Under the pieces are notes generated by a model. The model saw only the letters and a program-made list of their open reading frames with translations, was not told the origin of the DNA and did not search any database. From assembly GCA_052170475.1 (NCBI GenBank), contig JBQNAL010000009.1, positions 5,862 to 69,861 on the forward strand: DNA of 64,000 nt, written 5' to 3'. A program made the translations under genes and the position numbers. Below are positions 51,673 through 60,653 of this stretch, piece after piece. Origin of the DNA: CAJPQU01 sp052170475. Its GTDB lineage: Bacteria; Bacillota; Negativicutes; Selenomonadales; Selenomonadaceae. Position 1 is the first letter of the stretch; every line of letters starts with the position of its first letter.

Positions 51673-52245
51673 GTGGAGATCAGAGAAACGACCCTCAAAG
51701 GGGTCTATGTCATCACGCCGCAAATCTTCGGGGATGCTCGTGGCTGGTTTATGGAGAGCTGGTCGCGGCGTCGGATGGAAGAGGTGGGGATCGAGGCGGA
51801 TTTCGTGCAGGACAATCACTCATTTTCAGCTCTGCGGGGTACGCTGCGGGGGCTTCATTACCAACTGCAGCCCATGTGTCAGGCCAAACTTCTGCGCTGT
51901 GTTCGCGGGGAGATCTTTGACGTGGCAGTTGATCTTCGGCGCGGATCGCCACAGTACGCCCAATGGGTAGGCGTGCGGCTCAGTGGGGAAAACAAACGGC
52001 AGCTCTTTATTCCGAGGGGGTTTGCCCATGGATTTCTCACCCTCGCCGACGACACCGAGGTGCAGTACAAAGCAGATAATTATTATGCGCCGGACTATGA
52101 CGGCAATATCCGCTGGGACGATCCGGCCATTGGGATCGCATGGCCAATAGCGCCCGTCGTTCTCTCGGAGAAGGATCGTGAGGCACCTTCCTTGGCGCAG
52201 CGGCGCCAATCCTTGAATTTTGTCTACGAGGAGCGTGGACGATGA
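51673..52245 (+). CDS. rfbC: dTDP-4-dehydrorhamnose 3,5-epimerase
   Basis: A 190-residue cupin-fold epimerase. DARGWFMESW, QDNHSFSALRGTLRGLHYQ, FDVAVDLRRGSPQYAQWVGV and PRGFAHGFLTL (catalytic His) match RmlC. GTG 51673 is 12 bases after rfbA; the end overlaps rfbB by four bases. Confidence 0.95.
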   Translation: MEIRETTLKGVYVITPQIFGDARGWFMESWSRRRMEEVGIEADFVQDNHSFSALRGTLRGLHYQLQPMCQAKLLRCVRGEIFDVAVDLRRGSPQYAQWVGVRLSGENKRQLFIPRGFAHGFLTLADDTEVQYKADNYYAPDYDGNIRWDDPAIGIAWPIAPVVLSEKDREAPSLAQRRQSLNFVYEERGR

Positions 52246-53252
52246 AGATCATAGTCACCGGCGGCGCCGGGTTCATCGGCAGTAACTTTATTTACTATGC
52301 GTTGGCGCATCGACCCAGCGATGCGATTCTTTGCTACGATGCTTTGACTTATGCCGGCAATTTAGAAACGCTCCAAGAGGCGGGCAAAAATCCGCGCTTT
52401 CGCTTCCTTCGCGGCGACATCGCGGATCGGGCGGCGGTCTTTGCGATGTTTGAACGGGAAAAGCCTGATGTCATCGTGAACTTTGCTGCCGAGAGCCATG
52501 TGGATCGTTCCATCGAACAGCCGGACGTTTTCTTGCGGACAAATTTCATGGGCACGGGGGTTTTGCTGGATGCCTGTCGCCATTATGGGATAGAGCGCTA
52601 TCATCAGATTTCTACCGACGAGGTTTACGGCGATCTGCCGTTGGATCGGCCGGATCTCTTCTTCACGGAAGAAACGAACCTTCACGCATCCAGTCCCTAT
52701 TCAGCGTCGAAGGCGTCGGCCGATCTCTTAGCCATGGCGTATCACCGCACCTACGGTCTGCCGGTGACCATTTCCCGCTGTTCTAATAACTACGGGCCGT
52801 ACCATTTTCCGGAAAAGCTCATTCCCTTGACCATCCTCCGCGCGCTGGCGGGGGAAAAGGTTCCCGTCTACGGCACGGGAGAAAATATCCGGGATTGGCT
52901 CTACGTGGAAGACCACTGCGCGGCGGTGGATCTCATTTTGCGGCGGGGCACGTCGGGGGAGATCTTTAACGTCGGTGGGTACAATGAGCGCCGCAACATC
53001 GACGTGGTACAAATGATTTTAGCGGCGCTCAATAAGCCGGACAGTCTGATCGAATATGTGCCGGATCGAAAGGGGCATGACCTTCGCTACGCCGTCGACT
53101 CGTCAAAAATTCGCTCTGTCTTGGGCTGGGCACCACAGACGCTCTTCACGGCAGGAATAGAGAAAACCATCCGCTGGTACCTCGACCACGCGCCGTGGTG
53201 GCAGCACATCCAAAGCGGGGAATACCGGCGCTATAACGGTCATGGAGCATAG
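52242..53252 (+). CDS. rfbB: dTDP-glucose 4,6-dehydratase
   Basis: A 336-residue short-chain dehydrogenase-type enzyme. The NAD loop TGGAGFIGSNF, NFAAESHVDRSI, the catalytic STDEVYGDL and SPYSASKASADLL (YxxxK) and NNYGPYHFPEKLIP are typical. rfbD, the last step to dTDP-rhamnose, is absent from this block. Confidence 0.96.
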   Translation: MKIIVTGGAGFIGSNFIYYALAHRPSDAILCYDALTYAGNLETLQEAGKNPRFRFLRGDIADRAAVFAMFEREKPDVIVNFAAESHVDRSIEQPDVFLRTNFMGTGVLLDACRHYGIERYHQISTDEVYGDLPLDRPDLFFTEETNLHASSPYSASKASADLLAMAYHRTYGLPVTISRCSNNYGPYHFPEKLIPLTILRALAGEKVPVYGTGENIRDWLYVEDHCAAVDLILRRGTSGEIFNVGGYNERRNIDVVQMILAALNKPDSLIEYVPDRKGHDLRYAVDSSKIRSVLGWAPQTLFTAGIEKTIRWYLDHAPWWQHIQSGEYRRYNGHGA

Positions 53253-53297
53253 GTTGTCTTTCATCGAACGGCAATTTTTCGCGATGGTATTTTTGAT

Positions 53298-53326
53298 TTG
53301 TGTTGCCTGTTTGGCTATGATATAAT
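53298..53326 (+). promoter_or_regulatory. promoter of the histidine operon
   Basis: TTGTGT (53298-53303), 17-base spacer, TATAAT (53321-53326) with TG one base before it (extended -10). AATAT and ATATT (53324-53337) form a short AT-rich inverted repeat at the likely start of transcription. Confidence 0.65.
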
Positions 53327-53471
53327 ATGGATATATTTTCGTTAAGTAAAGGGATAAAGCGTTAGCCTCAGTAAATCTTCGTCGTACATGATGCACATCG
53401 GAGGTTTGCTTTGAGAATTTTTCTTTATAAGATAAAACGATGTTTCAAGGCGCAAAATTTGCGGATGGATA

Positions 53472-53501
53472 CCGAAAAATACTGGGCGGGCTGTTTTTCG
53501 G
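53472..53501 (+). promoter_or_regulatory. leader hairpin before yerC
   Basis: CCGAAAAA (53472-53479) pairs with TTTTTCGG (53494-53501) around a 14-base loop. It sits directly before the GAAAGGAG ribosome site, at the end of a leader of about 190 bases. I see no T-box or His-rich leader peptide. Confidence 0.45.
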
Positions 53502-53519
53502 AAAGGAGTTGGGGGAAAG

Positions 53520-53858
53520 ATGGTGAATCCGAAATTGCGAGATGGGTTGGCGGATCAGCTTTGTGAAGCGGTTCTGCTTCTTCGGAACCGGGAGGAGTGC
53601 TATCAGTTTTTTGAGGATGTCTGCACCATCGGCGAGATGAAGGCCATGGCGCAGCGCCTTGAGGTGGCTCGTATGTTAGCGGCGGGGTGCACCTACGATG
53701 AGATCGTGGCGCATACTCATGCCAGCACGGCCACCATCAGTCGGGTGAAACGCTGCCTCGATTACGGCGCGGATGGCTATAAGATTATTTTGGAGCGATT
53801 GCCCAAGGAACCGGCCGATCCGACGGAACCGTCAAGGAGCGTGCGCCATGGCCAATGA
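53520..53858 (+). CDS. YerC/YecD-family TrpR-like regulator
   Basis: A 112-residue all-helical protein of the TrpR superfamily. Its core is LLRNREECYQFFEDVCTIGEMKAMAQRLEVARML with the HTH GCTYDEIVAHTHASTATISRVKR. Trp repressor binds DNA with Trp; YerC proteins have been proposed by comparative genomics as regulators of histidine synthesis, which I recall but cannot check here. It is the first gene of the his operon and overlaps hisZ by 11 bases, so autoregulation of the operon is a reasonable inference. Confidence 0.88.
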   Translation: MVNPKLRDGLADQLCEAVLLLRNREECYQFFEDVCTIGEMKAMAQRLEVARMLAAGCTYDEIVAHTHASTATISRVKRCLDYGADGYKIILERLPKEPADPTEPSRSVRHGQ

Positions 53859-55029
53859 TAGGATGGGAGAAATTCCTTACGGTACGCGGGATTTTCTGCC
53901 GTTGGAGGCGGCGGAGAAACGAGCCGTAGAGACATCATTGACGTCGCTCTTTACGTCTTGGGGATACGATGGGATCGAAACGCCGGTGATGGAGTTTCTT
54001 TCGACGCTGACCGTCGGGAATGGACAGCGCATTGAGCCGCGCATGTTCAAATTTTTTGACCGAGACAATCGGACGATAGCGCTGCGCCATGAGATGACGA
54101 CGCCCATCGCTCGGGTCGTGGCCAGTCGGATGAAGGACGTGCCGCGGCCGCTCAAGATTTCCTACGTTGGCCGTGTGTACCGTTATGAGGAGACGCAGCG
54201 GGGGCGCCGGTGCGAGTTCACCCAAGCGGGGGTGGAATTTATGGGCAGCGATGCCCCGGCGGCTGATGCCGAGGTGTTGGCGCTGGCGGTGGAAAGTTTG
54301 CGGCAGACCGGATTGAGAGCGTTTCGGATCTCCTTGGGACAGGCCGCTTTTATCCACGGGCTCATGCGCGGCTTCGCGCTGACGGAGGAAGAAGAACGGC
54401 GTGCCAAGAATTTTTTGGAGAAGCGGGATTTGGTCGGTTGGCGAACCTTTTTGGACGGAACGGCGCTGCCGCCCGGGGAGAAGAAAATTTTAGAAAAACT
54501 GCCGCTCCTCCACGGCGGGCGGGAAATTTTGGACGAGGCGCGGGACATGGCCGTCAATGAGGAGAGTGTACGCGCCATCGACAATTTAGCGACCATTTAT
54601 CGCCTCTTGGAATCTTATCAGGCGGCGGAAGCGGTGCAGTTTGATTTAGGTGTCATCCGCGATCTCGATTATTATACTGGCATGGTGTTTGAAGCGTATA
54701 TGCCGGGGTTGGGATTTCCCCTGTGCGGCGGGGGGCGCTATGATCGCCTGTTGGCGGATTTCGGCGCGGATTGTCCGGCTACCGGCTTCGCGCTGGGGGT
54801 GGAGCGGCTCCTCTTAGCCGTGGAGCAGGCGTGGCTATCGCGCTCCGCTTTGAAAAAAGAGGTTTACGTCGCTTACGCCCCCGGCTGCGAGGCGGCAGCC
54901 ATTCGGGCGGCGCAGGAGGAACGGCGGGCGGGGCGGGTGACGGAGCTTTCCCCGATGCCGCAAGAGGAGCAGGCGGCGAAGGAAAGCCAGAAAAGTAAAG
55001 GCTATGCGGCGCTTCGCTACCTCAAGTGA
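53848..55029 (+). CDS. hisZ: ATP phosphoribosyltransferase regulatory subunit
   Basis: A 393-residue paralogue of histidyl-tRNA synthetase lacking the anticodon-binding domain in its usual form. YGTRDFLP, class II motif 2 region YVGRVYRYEETQRGRRCEFTQAGVEFMGS, GVIRDLDYYTGMVFEAY and LCGGGRYDRLLADFG are visible. HisZ activates the short HisG. ATG 53848 follows AAGGAG; the alternative reading from 53773 runs through yerC. Confidence 0.93.
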   Translation: MANDRMGEIPYGTRDFLPLEAAEKRAVETSLTSLFTSWGYDGIETPVMEFLSTLTVGNGQRIEPRMFKFFDRDNRTIALRHEMTTPIARVVASRMKDVPRPLKISYVGRVYRYEETQRGRRCEFTQAGVEFMGSDAPAADAEVLALAVESLRQTGLRAFRISLGQAAFIHGLMRGFALTEEEERRAKNFLEKRDLVGWRTFLDGTALPPGEKKILEKLPLLHGGREILDEARDMAVNEESVRAIDNLATIYRLLESYQAAEAVQFDLGVIRDLDYYTGMVFEAYMPGLGFPLCGGGRYDRLLADFGADCPATGFALGVERLLLAVEQAWLSRSALKKEVYVAYAPGCEAAAIRAAQEERRAGRVTELSPMPQEEQAAKESQKSKGYAALRYLK

Positions 55030-55562
55030 TGATCCGGCGGATACGGCAGTTCTTTTGGGCGATCTTTGCCCGCCTTGACGGGGCGGATCATCGGTATGTC
55101 GCTCGGTGGCTGCCGGAAGCAGAATTGCAGCAGCTTTTTTACAGCATGGCGCTGCCGGATCAGTGCCATGCCCTTCGCACGGCACACACGGCGGAAAAAC
55201 TGCTCGACGAGATGCCAGGAGAAGAAAAGGAGCGCGTAGCGCGGCGGCTTCTCCTTCGCTGCGCCCTCCTCCACGATGTGGGACGGGCGAAGGGAACGTT
55301 GGGGACGATGGGGAAGACGGCGGCGGTTCTCTTGCACCGATTTTTCCCTCGATGGGCAAAAGCGCGGGGAAAAGCACCGGCGGACGGCAGACTTTCGGCG
55401 ATGCTCCACGTTTATTTCCATCATCCCCAGATCGGCGCGGCACATCTTTGGCAATTAGGGTATGAGGCGGAAGCGGCGGTAGTGGCGCGGCACCATGCGC
55501 CGCCCGCCCCGGAGGATCCGGCGGAACTCGATCTTTTGCGCCGCGCCGATGCGTTGAATTAG
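55029..55562 (+). CDS. HD-domain protein inserted in the his operon
   Basis: A 177-residue predicted metal-dependent phosphohydrolase. The N-terminal His lies in CHALRTAHTAEKLL (H47) and the HD pair in CALLHDVGRAKG (H82-D83); a later HH at about 134 and RHH near the end could complete the site. The nearest resemblance is to small HDIG proteins. ATG 55029 shares its base with the hisZ stop (GTG 55026 is also in frame), so it is translated together with hisZ. Its role next to hisG is unknown. Confidence 0.78.
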   Translation: MIRRIRQFFWAIFARLDGADHRYVARWLPEAELQQLFYSMALPDQCHALRTAHTAEKLLDEMPGEEKERVARRLLLRCALLHDVGRAKGTLGTMGKTAAVLLHRFFPRWAKARGKAPADGRLSAMLHVYFHHPQIGAAHLWQLGYEAEAAVVARHHAPPAPEDPAELDLLRRADALN

Positions 55563-55623
55563 TGGTGCAGGGTCGGCAGACGGACAGCCTTTGGCAGATG
55601 GAGAGAGGAAGGAGCGCGATGGG

Positions 55624-56280
55624 ATGGAGATACAGGCGGCGGAATATTTGACGGTAGCCTTGCCCAAGGGAAAACTCTTCGCGCCTTCGGCGGCGCTTTT
55701 AGAGAAGGCGGGGCTATTCGCCGACGGTTTGGAGGAACAATCCCGCAAGCTTGTCATTACGAATGAAGCCGATAAGGTGAAATTTATCATTGCCAAGACC
55801 GCCGACGTTCCCACCTATGTGGAATACGGCGCGGCGGACATCGGGATCATCGGTAAGGACGTGTTAGCGGAGGCGGGGCAGGATGTGTATGAACTTTTAG
55901 ATTTGGGCTTTGGCCGCTGTCACTTGATGATGGCGGTGCTGCGCCATCAAAAGAGGCCACACCTGTCCGATTACGTTCATACTCGGGTGGCGACGAAGTT
56001 TCCCCGCTTGGCGGAGCAGTTTTTTACCCGTCAGGGGATGCAGATGGAATATATCAAACTCAACGGCTCCATCGAGTTAGGCCCCATCGTCGGGCTTTCG
56101 GAGAGCATTGTCGATATTGTGGAAACGGGGACGACCCTGCGGGAGAACGATTTGGAGGAGATCGCGTCCATCATGCCGGTTACGGCTCGTCTCATTGCGA
56201 ATCGGGTGAGCTTCCGGCTGAAATTTGACCGAATTCATCCGTTGACGGAAAGATTGCGGACGCTCTTGGAGAAAGGATAA
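55624..56280 (+). CDS. hisG: ATP phosphoribosyltransferase, short form
   Basis: A 218-residue catalytic subunit of the first step of histidine synthesis. LTVALPKGKLFAPSAALLEKAG, ADIGIIGKDVLAE, KLNGSIELGPIVGLSESIVDIVETG and TLRENDL are conserved. The C-terminal ACT-like regulatory domain of long HisG is missing, so HisZ is required, and it is present. ATG 55624 lies nine bases after AAGGAG; the earlier in-frame start at 55591 lacks a site. Confidence 0.96.
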   Translation: MEIQAAEYLTVALPKGKLFAPSAALLEKAGLFADGLEEQSRKLVITNEADKVKFIIAKTADVPTYVEYGAADIGIIGKDVLAEAGQDVYELLDLGFGRCHLMMAVLRHQKRPHLSDYVHTRVATKFPRLAEQFFTRQGMQMEYIKLNGSIELGPIVGLSESIVDIVETGTTLRENDLEEIASIMPVTARLIANRVSFRLKFDRIHPLTERLRTLLEKG

Positions 56281-56285
56281 AACGT

Positions 56286-57629
56286 ATGCGAATTGTGGAT
56301 GTGAAAGACGCGGGGGAAAAAGAGATCCGGCGGCTTCTCCAAAAGGCGGCCTTCGACGAAGTGGAACTTAGTCCGGCCATCCGGGAGGGGAATCGAAAAC
56401 TTTTCGGTGCCGATCTCACCGCCAGCCAAGTGGCGGCCCGCATTGTCGAGGACGTGCGGCGCGAGGGAGACGCGGCGGTGATGAAGTACACGAAGCTCCT
56501 TGACCGAGTCGACTTCACGCCGGAGGAGTTTCTCGTGGGCGAAGAAGAGTTTAGGGCGGCGGAAAAAGCGGCGGATCCCAAAGTGGTGGAGTCGCTCTAC
56601 AAGGCCATCGCCAACGTCCGCCGCTATCACGAGGAACAAAAGCCCCGTTCTTGGCTGACGAATCGGGAGAAGGGTTCCCTTTTAGGCCAGATGGTGACGC
56701 CGTTGGAGCGCGTGGGCATCTATGTGCCCGGGGGAACGGCGGCCTATCCTTCGTCGGTGGTCATGAATGCCGTGCCCGCCGCCGTGGCCGGGGTGGGGGA
56801 GATCGTCATGATGTGCCCGCCGCGGGAGGGGAAGCTGAACCCTTACGTCCTCATCGCGGCGCGGGCGATCGGCGTCCGGCGGGTCTACAAGATCGGCGGG
56901 GCGCAGGCCATTGCGGCGCTGGCCTTTGGCACGGAAACCATTCCCCGTGTAGACAAGATTACCGGGCCGGGCAATCTTTTTGTCACCTTGGCGAAAAAGG
57001 CGGTCTACGGCCATGTGGACATCGACATGCTGGCCGGCCCCAGTGAGATCCTCATCGTGGCCGATGAAACGGCTGATCCCGTCTACACGGCGGCGGATAT
57101 GCTCAGTCAGGCGGAACATGATCCGTTGGCGTCCAGTATCCTCATCACCACCAGCGCCTCTCTGGCGGCGGCGGTGGCGGCAGAGGTGGAAAAACAGCTG
57201 CAAACGCTGCCCAGAAAGGCGATTGCCGGCGCTTCCATAGAGACGAACGGGCTTATCGTGGTGGCGGAGAGCATGGCGCAAGCCATCGACTTTGCCAACG
57301 CTTCCGCCTCGGAACATTTGGAGCTCCTGACGGCGCGGCCCTTCGATCTTCTTCCTTCGATTCGCCACGCCGGGGCGGTTTTCTTGGGGGCGTATTCGCC
57401 GGAGCCTTTGGGGGATTACTTCGCCGGGCCGGATCATATTTTGCCCACGGGGGGAACGGCGCGGTTTTATTCGGTGCTGAACGTGGAAACCTTCATGAAG
57501 CGCACCAGCTTTATTTCCTACACCCAGCCCGCCCTCGCCGACGTGGCCGAGGACATTGTGCGGCTGGCGACGACGGAAGGTTTGGAAGCCCATGCCAGAG
57601 CCATTCGCTTGAGAGGAGAGAGAGGGTAA
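56286..57629 (+). CDS. hisD: histidinol dehydrogenase
   Basis: A 447-residue zinc enzyme doing the last two oxidations to histidine. VGIYVPGGTAAYPSSVVMN, KIGGAQAIAALAFGTE, DKITGPGNLFVTLAKK, DIDMLAGPSEILIVAD, LSQAEHDPLASSILIT and GPDHILPTGGTARF are all clear. AAAGGAT precedes ATG 56286. Its stop overlaps the hisC start by one base (TAATG). Confidence 0.97.
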   Translation: MRIVDVKDAGEKEIRRLLQKAAFDEVELSPAIREGNRKLFGADLTASQVAARIVEDVRREGDAAVMKYTKLLDRVDFTPEEFLVGEEEFRAAEKAADPKVVESLYKAIANVRRYHEEQKPRSWLTNREKGSLLGQMVTPLERVGIYVPGGTAAYPSSVVMNAVPAAVAGVGEIVMMCPPREGKLNPYVLIAARAIGVRRVYKIGGAQAIAALAFGTETIPRVDKITGPGNLFVTLAKKAVYGHVDIDMLAGPSEILIVADETADPVYTAADMLSQAEHDPLASSILITTSASLAAAVAAEVEKQLQTLPRKAIAGASIETNGLIVVAESMAQAIDFANASASEHLELLTARPFDLLPSIRHAGAVFLGAYSPEPLGDYFAGPDHILPTGGTARFYSVLNVETFMKRTSFISYTQPALADVAEDIVRLATTEGLEAHARAIRLRGERG

Positions 57630-58690
57630 TGCTGCATTTTCGTGACGGGCTGGAGGACATGCCCTCCTATGACGTGACGGAACGCGATTGGAAGATCAAG
57701 GTCAACGCCAACGAATCGCCCCTCAATCTCCCGCCGCTCGTGGAAGAGCGGGTCATGGCGCGCCTTTCGGGGACGGCGTTCAATCGCTATCCCACGGAGG
57801 AAGCCGAGGCCCTGCAGGAAGCCATCGGGCGAAGCTGTGGGCTGACAAGAGAAAATGTCTGGCTGGGCAACGGTTCCAGCGAGATCATCGAGAAGCTGTT
57901 CTACGCGTTCGGCGGGACGGGTCATACGATCGTATATCCCGAACCCTCCTTTTCTATGTATAAGATTTACCTTCGGGCGGCGGGGGCGGCAGGGGTGCCG
58001 GTGGCACTCTCCGAGGACTATCGGCTGGACGGGGACGCCTTTATCCGAGCGGTGAAGGACAGCCGCGCCGATCTCGCTGTCCTCTGCAATCCCAATAATC
58101 CCACGGGCGGGGTTCTTTCCCTGACGGAAGTGGAGGAGATTGCCAAGGCGGTGTCCTGCGCCCTCCTCATCGATGAAGCCTACATCGAGTTTGCCGGGTC
58201 CTCTGCCAGTCGGCTCCTCTCCCAATACCCGCACCTCATGGTGGCGCGCACCTTTTCTAAGGCGTACGGGCTGGCGGCCTGTCGGGTGGGCTATCTCTTG
58301 GCGGCGAAAGAGGTGGTGGACATGGTGCAGAAGGCGTACATGCCCTACCACTTGAATGTGTTGTCCACCGTCACGGCAGACATCGTTTTTCAAATGCGTC
58401 AGGAATACGAGCCGCGCCTACACATGGTCATGGCGGAGCGGCAGCGGATGTTCGACCAGCTGCGGGCGATCGCAGGGCTTACGGTATTTCCCTCGGCGAC
58501 GAATTTTCTCCTGTTGCGTACGGAAAAGGCGGCGGCGCTGGGAGAAGCGCTGACGGCGGCGGGGATCGGCGTTCGCTGCTTCGGCAACGCGGCGCGGCTC
58601 AAAAACTGTCTGCGGGTTTCGCTGGGGACGCGGGAAGAAAATGATACGGTGTGGCAAGCCATCCAAGGCTTCATGGCGGGAGGGGAATAA
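57629..58690 (+). CDS. hisC: histidinol-phosphate aminotransferase
   Basis: A 353-residue fold-type I PLP enzyme. VNANESPLNLP, FNRYP, CNPNNPTGG, LLIDEAYIEF and the PLP lysine in TFSKAYGLAACRVGYLLA identify it. It starts in the hisD stop. Confidence 0.95.
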   Translation: MLHFRDGLEDMPSYDVTERDWKIKVNANESPLNLPPLVEERVMARLSGTAFNRYPTEEAEALQEAIGRSCGLTRENVWLGNGSSEIIEKLFYAFGGTGHTIVYPEPSFSMYKIYLRAAGAAGVPVALSEDYRLDGDAFIRAVKDSRADLAVLCNPNNPTGGVLSLTEVEEIAKAVSCALLIDEAYIEFAGSSASRLLSQYPHLMVARTFSKAYGLAACRVGYLLAAKEVVDMVQKAYMPYHLNVLSTVTADIVFQMRQEYEPRLHMVMAERQRMFDQLRAIAGLTVFPSATNFLLLRTEKAAALGEALTAAGIGVRCFGNAARLKNCLRVSLGTREENDTVWQAIQGFMAGGE

Positions 58691-58692
58691 CG

Positions 58693-59277
58693 ATGCGGCA
58701 GGGACAGGTACGGCGAAAGACCACCGAAACAGATGTCCAAGTTGATCTCAAGTTGGACGGCAGCGGGGAAAGCACCGTGGATACGGGCATCGGCTTTTTC
58801 GATCACATGCTGACCCTTTTTGCCCGTCACGGTCTCTTTGACCTGACGGTGAAATGCCGGGGCGATTTGGCGGTGGACGGCCATCATTCCGTTGAGGACG
58901 TGGGCATCGCGTTGGGCGAGGCGGTGCGCTGTGCCTTGGGGGATAAAGCGGGCATCGCCCGGTACGCTTCTTTCTATGTGCCGATGGACGAGGCGCTGGC
59001 CTTCGTCACCGTGGACATCAGCGGCCGCCCTTTTTTAGTCTACGACGGCGGGCACATGGCACCGCAGATCGGGGCGTACGACACGGAACTGACGGAGGAG
59101 TTTCTCCGGGCGTTTGCCTTTCATGCCGGGATTACCCTGCATGTCAAGGTTCTCTACGGGAACAATTCCCACCACAAAGTAGAAGCGGTGTTCAAAGCGC
59201 TGGGACACGCCCTCGATGAAGCGGTGAGGGTGAGGGGGGACATCAAAGGCGTCCTCTCTACGAAGGGGACGCTGTGA
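58693..59277 (+). CDS. hisB: imidazoleglycerol-phosphate dehydratase
   Basis: A 194-residue single-domain Mn enzyme, not fused to a phosphatase as in E. coli. RKTTETDVQVDL, TGIGFFDHMLTLFARHG, DGHHSVEDVGIALGEA and NNSHHKVEAVFKAL are the metal-binding blocks. ATG 58693 is three bases after hisC. Histidinol phosphatase must come from another gene. Confidence 0.97.
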   Translation: MRQGQVRRKTTETDVQVDLKLDGSGESTVDTGIGFFDHMLTLFARHGLFDLTVKCRGDLAVDGHHSVEDVGIALGEAVRCALGDKAGIARYASFYVPMDEALAFVTVDISGRPFLVYDGGHMAPQIGAYDTELTEEFLRAFAFHAGITLHVKVLYGNNSHHKVEAVFKALGHALDEAVRVRGDIKGVLSTKGTL

Positions 59278-59900
59278 GCGCCGCCGTAAGGGTGGCCGTC
59301 GTCGATTACGGCGTGGGGAATCTCTTCAGCGTGGAAAAGGCTTTGCGGGCGGCGGGGGCGGAGGCGCTGGTTACGAAAGATGCGGCGGAGATCGCGGGCG
59401 CGGCGAAGATCGTGCTGCCCGGGGTAGGCGCTTTCGGGGACTGCATGAAAAATCTCGCGGCCAGCGGCCTTATCCCCGCTATCGAGAGAAAAGTGCGGGA
59501 CGGCTGCCCCCTTTTGGGGATCTGCGTGGGGCTTCAGATCCTCTTTTCCGGCAGTGAGGAATCACCCGGGGTGGCCGGGCTGGGCTGGCTTTCTGGGACG
59601 GTGCGGAAAATTCACGCACCGGGACTGAAAGTGCCGCATATCGGGTGGAATGACCTTGCCGTCGCCGCATCGCGCCCCAGCCCCGATCTCTTCGCCGGCC
59701 TTACGGCGTCGCCATATGTCTACTTCGTCCACAGCTATGCGGCGGTTCCTGACGATCCCGCGATCGTTACGGCGGCGGTGACGTACGGCACGCGCCTCAC
59801 GGCGGCGGTGCAGCGGGAAAACATCATGGCGACCCAGTTTCACCCGGAGAAATCTGGGGACGTAGGTCTGTCCATATTGCGTAATTTTGTGCGGAGTTAA
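59274..59900 (+). CDS. hisH: imidazole glycerol phosphate synthase, glutaminase subunit
   Basis: A 208-residue class I amidotransferase. VVDYGVGNLFSVEKAL, LPGVGAFGDCM, nucleophile in LLGICVGLQIL and TQFHPEKSGDVGL complete the triad. GTG 59274 overlaps the hisB stop by four bases. Confidence 0.96.
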   Translation: MSAAVRVAVVDYGVGNLFSVEKALRAAGAEALVTKDAAEIAGAAKIVLPGVGAFGDCMKNLAASGLIPAIERKVRDGCPLLGICVGLQILFSGSEESPGVAGLGWLSGTVRKIHAPGLKVPHIGWNDLAVAASRPSPDLFAGLTASPYVYFVHSYAAVPDDPAIVTAAVTYGTRLTAAVQRENIMATQFHPEKSGDVGLSILRNFVRS

Positions 59901-59921
59901 GGAAACGAGGAGGTAAACAAG

Positions 59922-60650
59922 ATGATTATTTTTCCGGCCATTGATTTGCGCGGCGGCAAATGCGTGCGGCTCTTCAAGGGAGATTTTTCCCGGGAAACGA
60001 TTTTCTCCGATAATCCTTCGGCGGTAGCCGTGAAATGGCAAGAGATGGGCGCTCAATACCTTCATGTCGTGGATTTGGACGGGGCGCTCCACGGGGAAAC
60101 GAAGAATCGCGCCGCCATTCGCTCCATCTTGGGGGCGGTACACATTCCCGTGGAGTTGGGGGGCGGCCTTCGCTCCATGGAAAGTATTGAAGGGGCGCTA
60201 TCCGCAGGGATTCAACGGGTGATTTTAGGCTCGGCGGCCGTGGAGGATCCGTCCTTGGTGAAGGAAGCCTGCCAGCGCTTTGGCGACCGAATCGTCGTCG
60301 CCATCGACGCCCGGGACGGTATCGTGGCGACCCAAGGGTGGGAAAGCTCCGGGGGCGTTTCGGCGTTGGATTTTGCCAAACAAATGGCGGATTATGGCGT
60401 AAAAACAGCCATCTACACGGATATTTCCCGAGACGGCACCCTTTCGGGGGTAAATTTAGAAGGCACCATCGCGTTGGCCAAGGCCAGCGGCCTCAGCGTC
60501 GTGGCGTCCGGCGGCGTCAATTCTTTGGAGGATATACGCGCCGTTAAAGCGCACGAGGCGGACGGCATCGAAGGCGTCATCGTCGGGCAGGCGATTTACA
60601 GCGGACGCCTTGACCTCAAAAAGGCACTGCGCATTGCCGCCGAGGGATGA
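59922..60650 (+). CDS. hisA: ProFAR isomerase
   Basis: A 242-residue TIM barrel. PAIDLRGGKCVRLFKGDF carries the first catalytic Asp, followed by LHVVDLDGAL, ELGGGLRSMESIE and IYTDISRDGTLSGVN with the second catalytic Asp. GAGGAGGT precedes ATG 59922. Confidence 0.96.
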   Translation: MIIFPAIDLRGGKCVRLFKGDFSRETIFSDNPSAVAVKWQEMGAQYLHVVDLDGALHGETKNRAAIRSILGAVHIPVELGGGLRSMESIEGALSAGIQRVILGSAAVEDPSLVKEACQRFGDRIVVAIDARDGIVATQGWESSGGVSALDFAKQMADYGVKTAIYTDISRDGTLSGVNLEGTIALAKASGLSVVASGGVNSLEDIRAVKAHEADGIEGVIVGQAIYSGRLDLKKALRIAAEG

Positions 60651-60653
60651 GGG

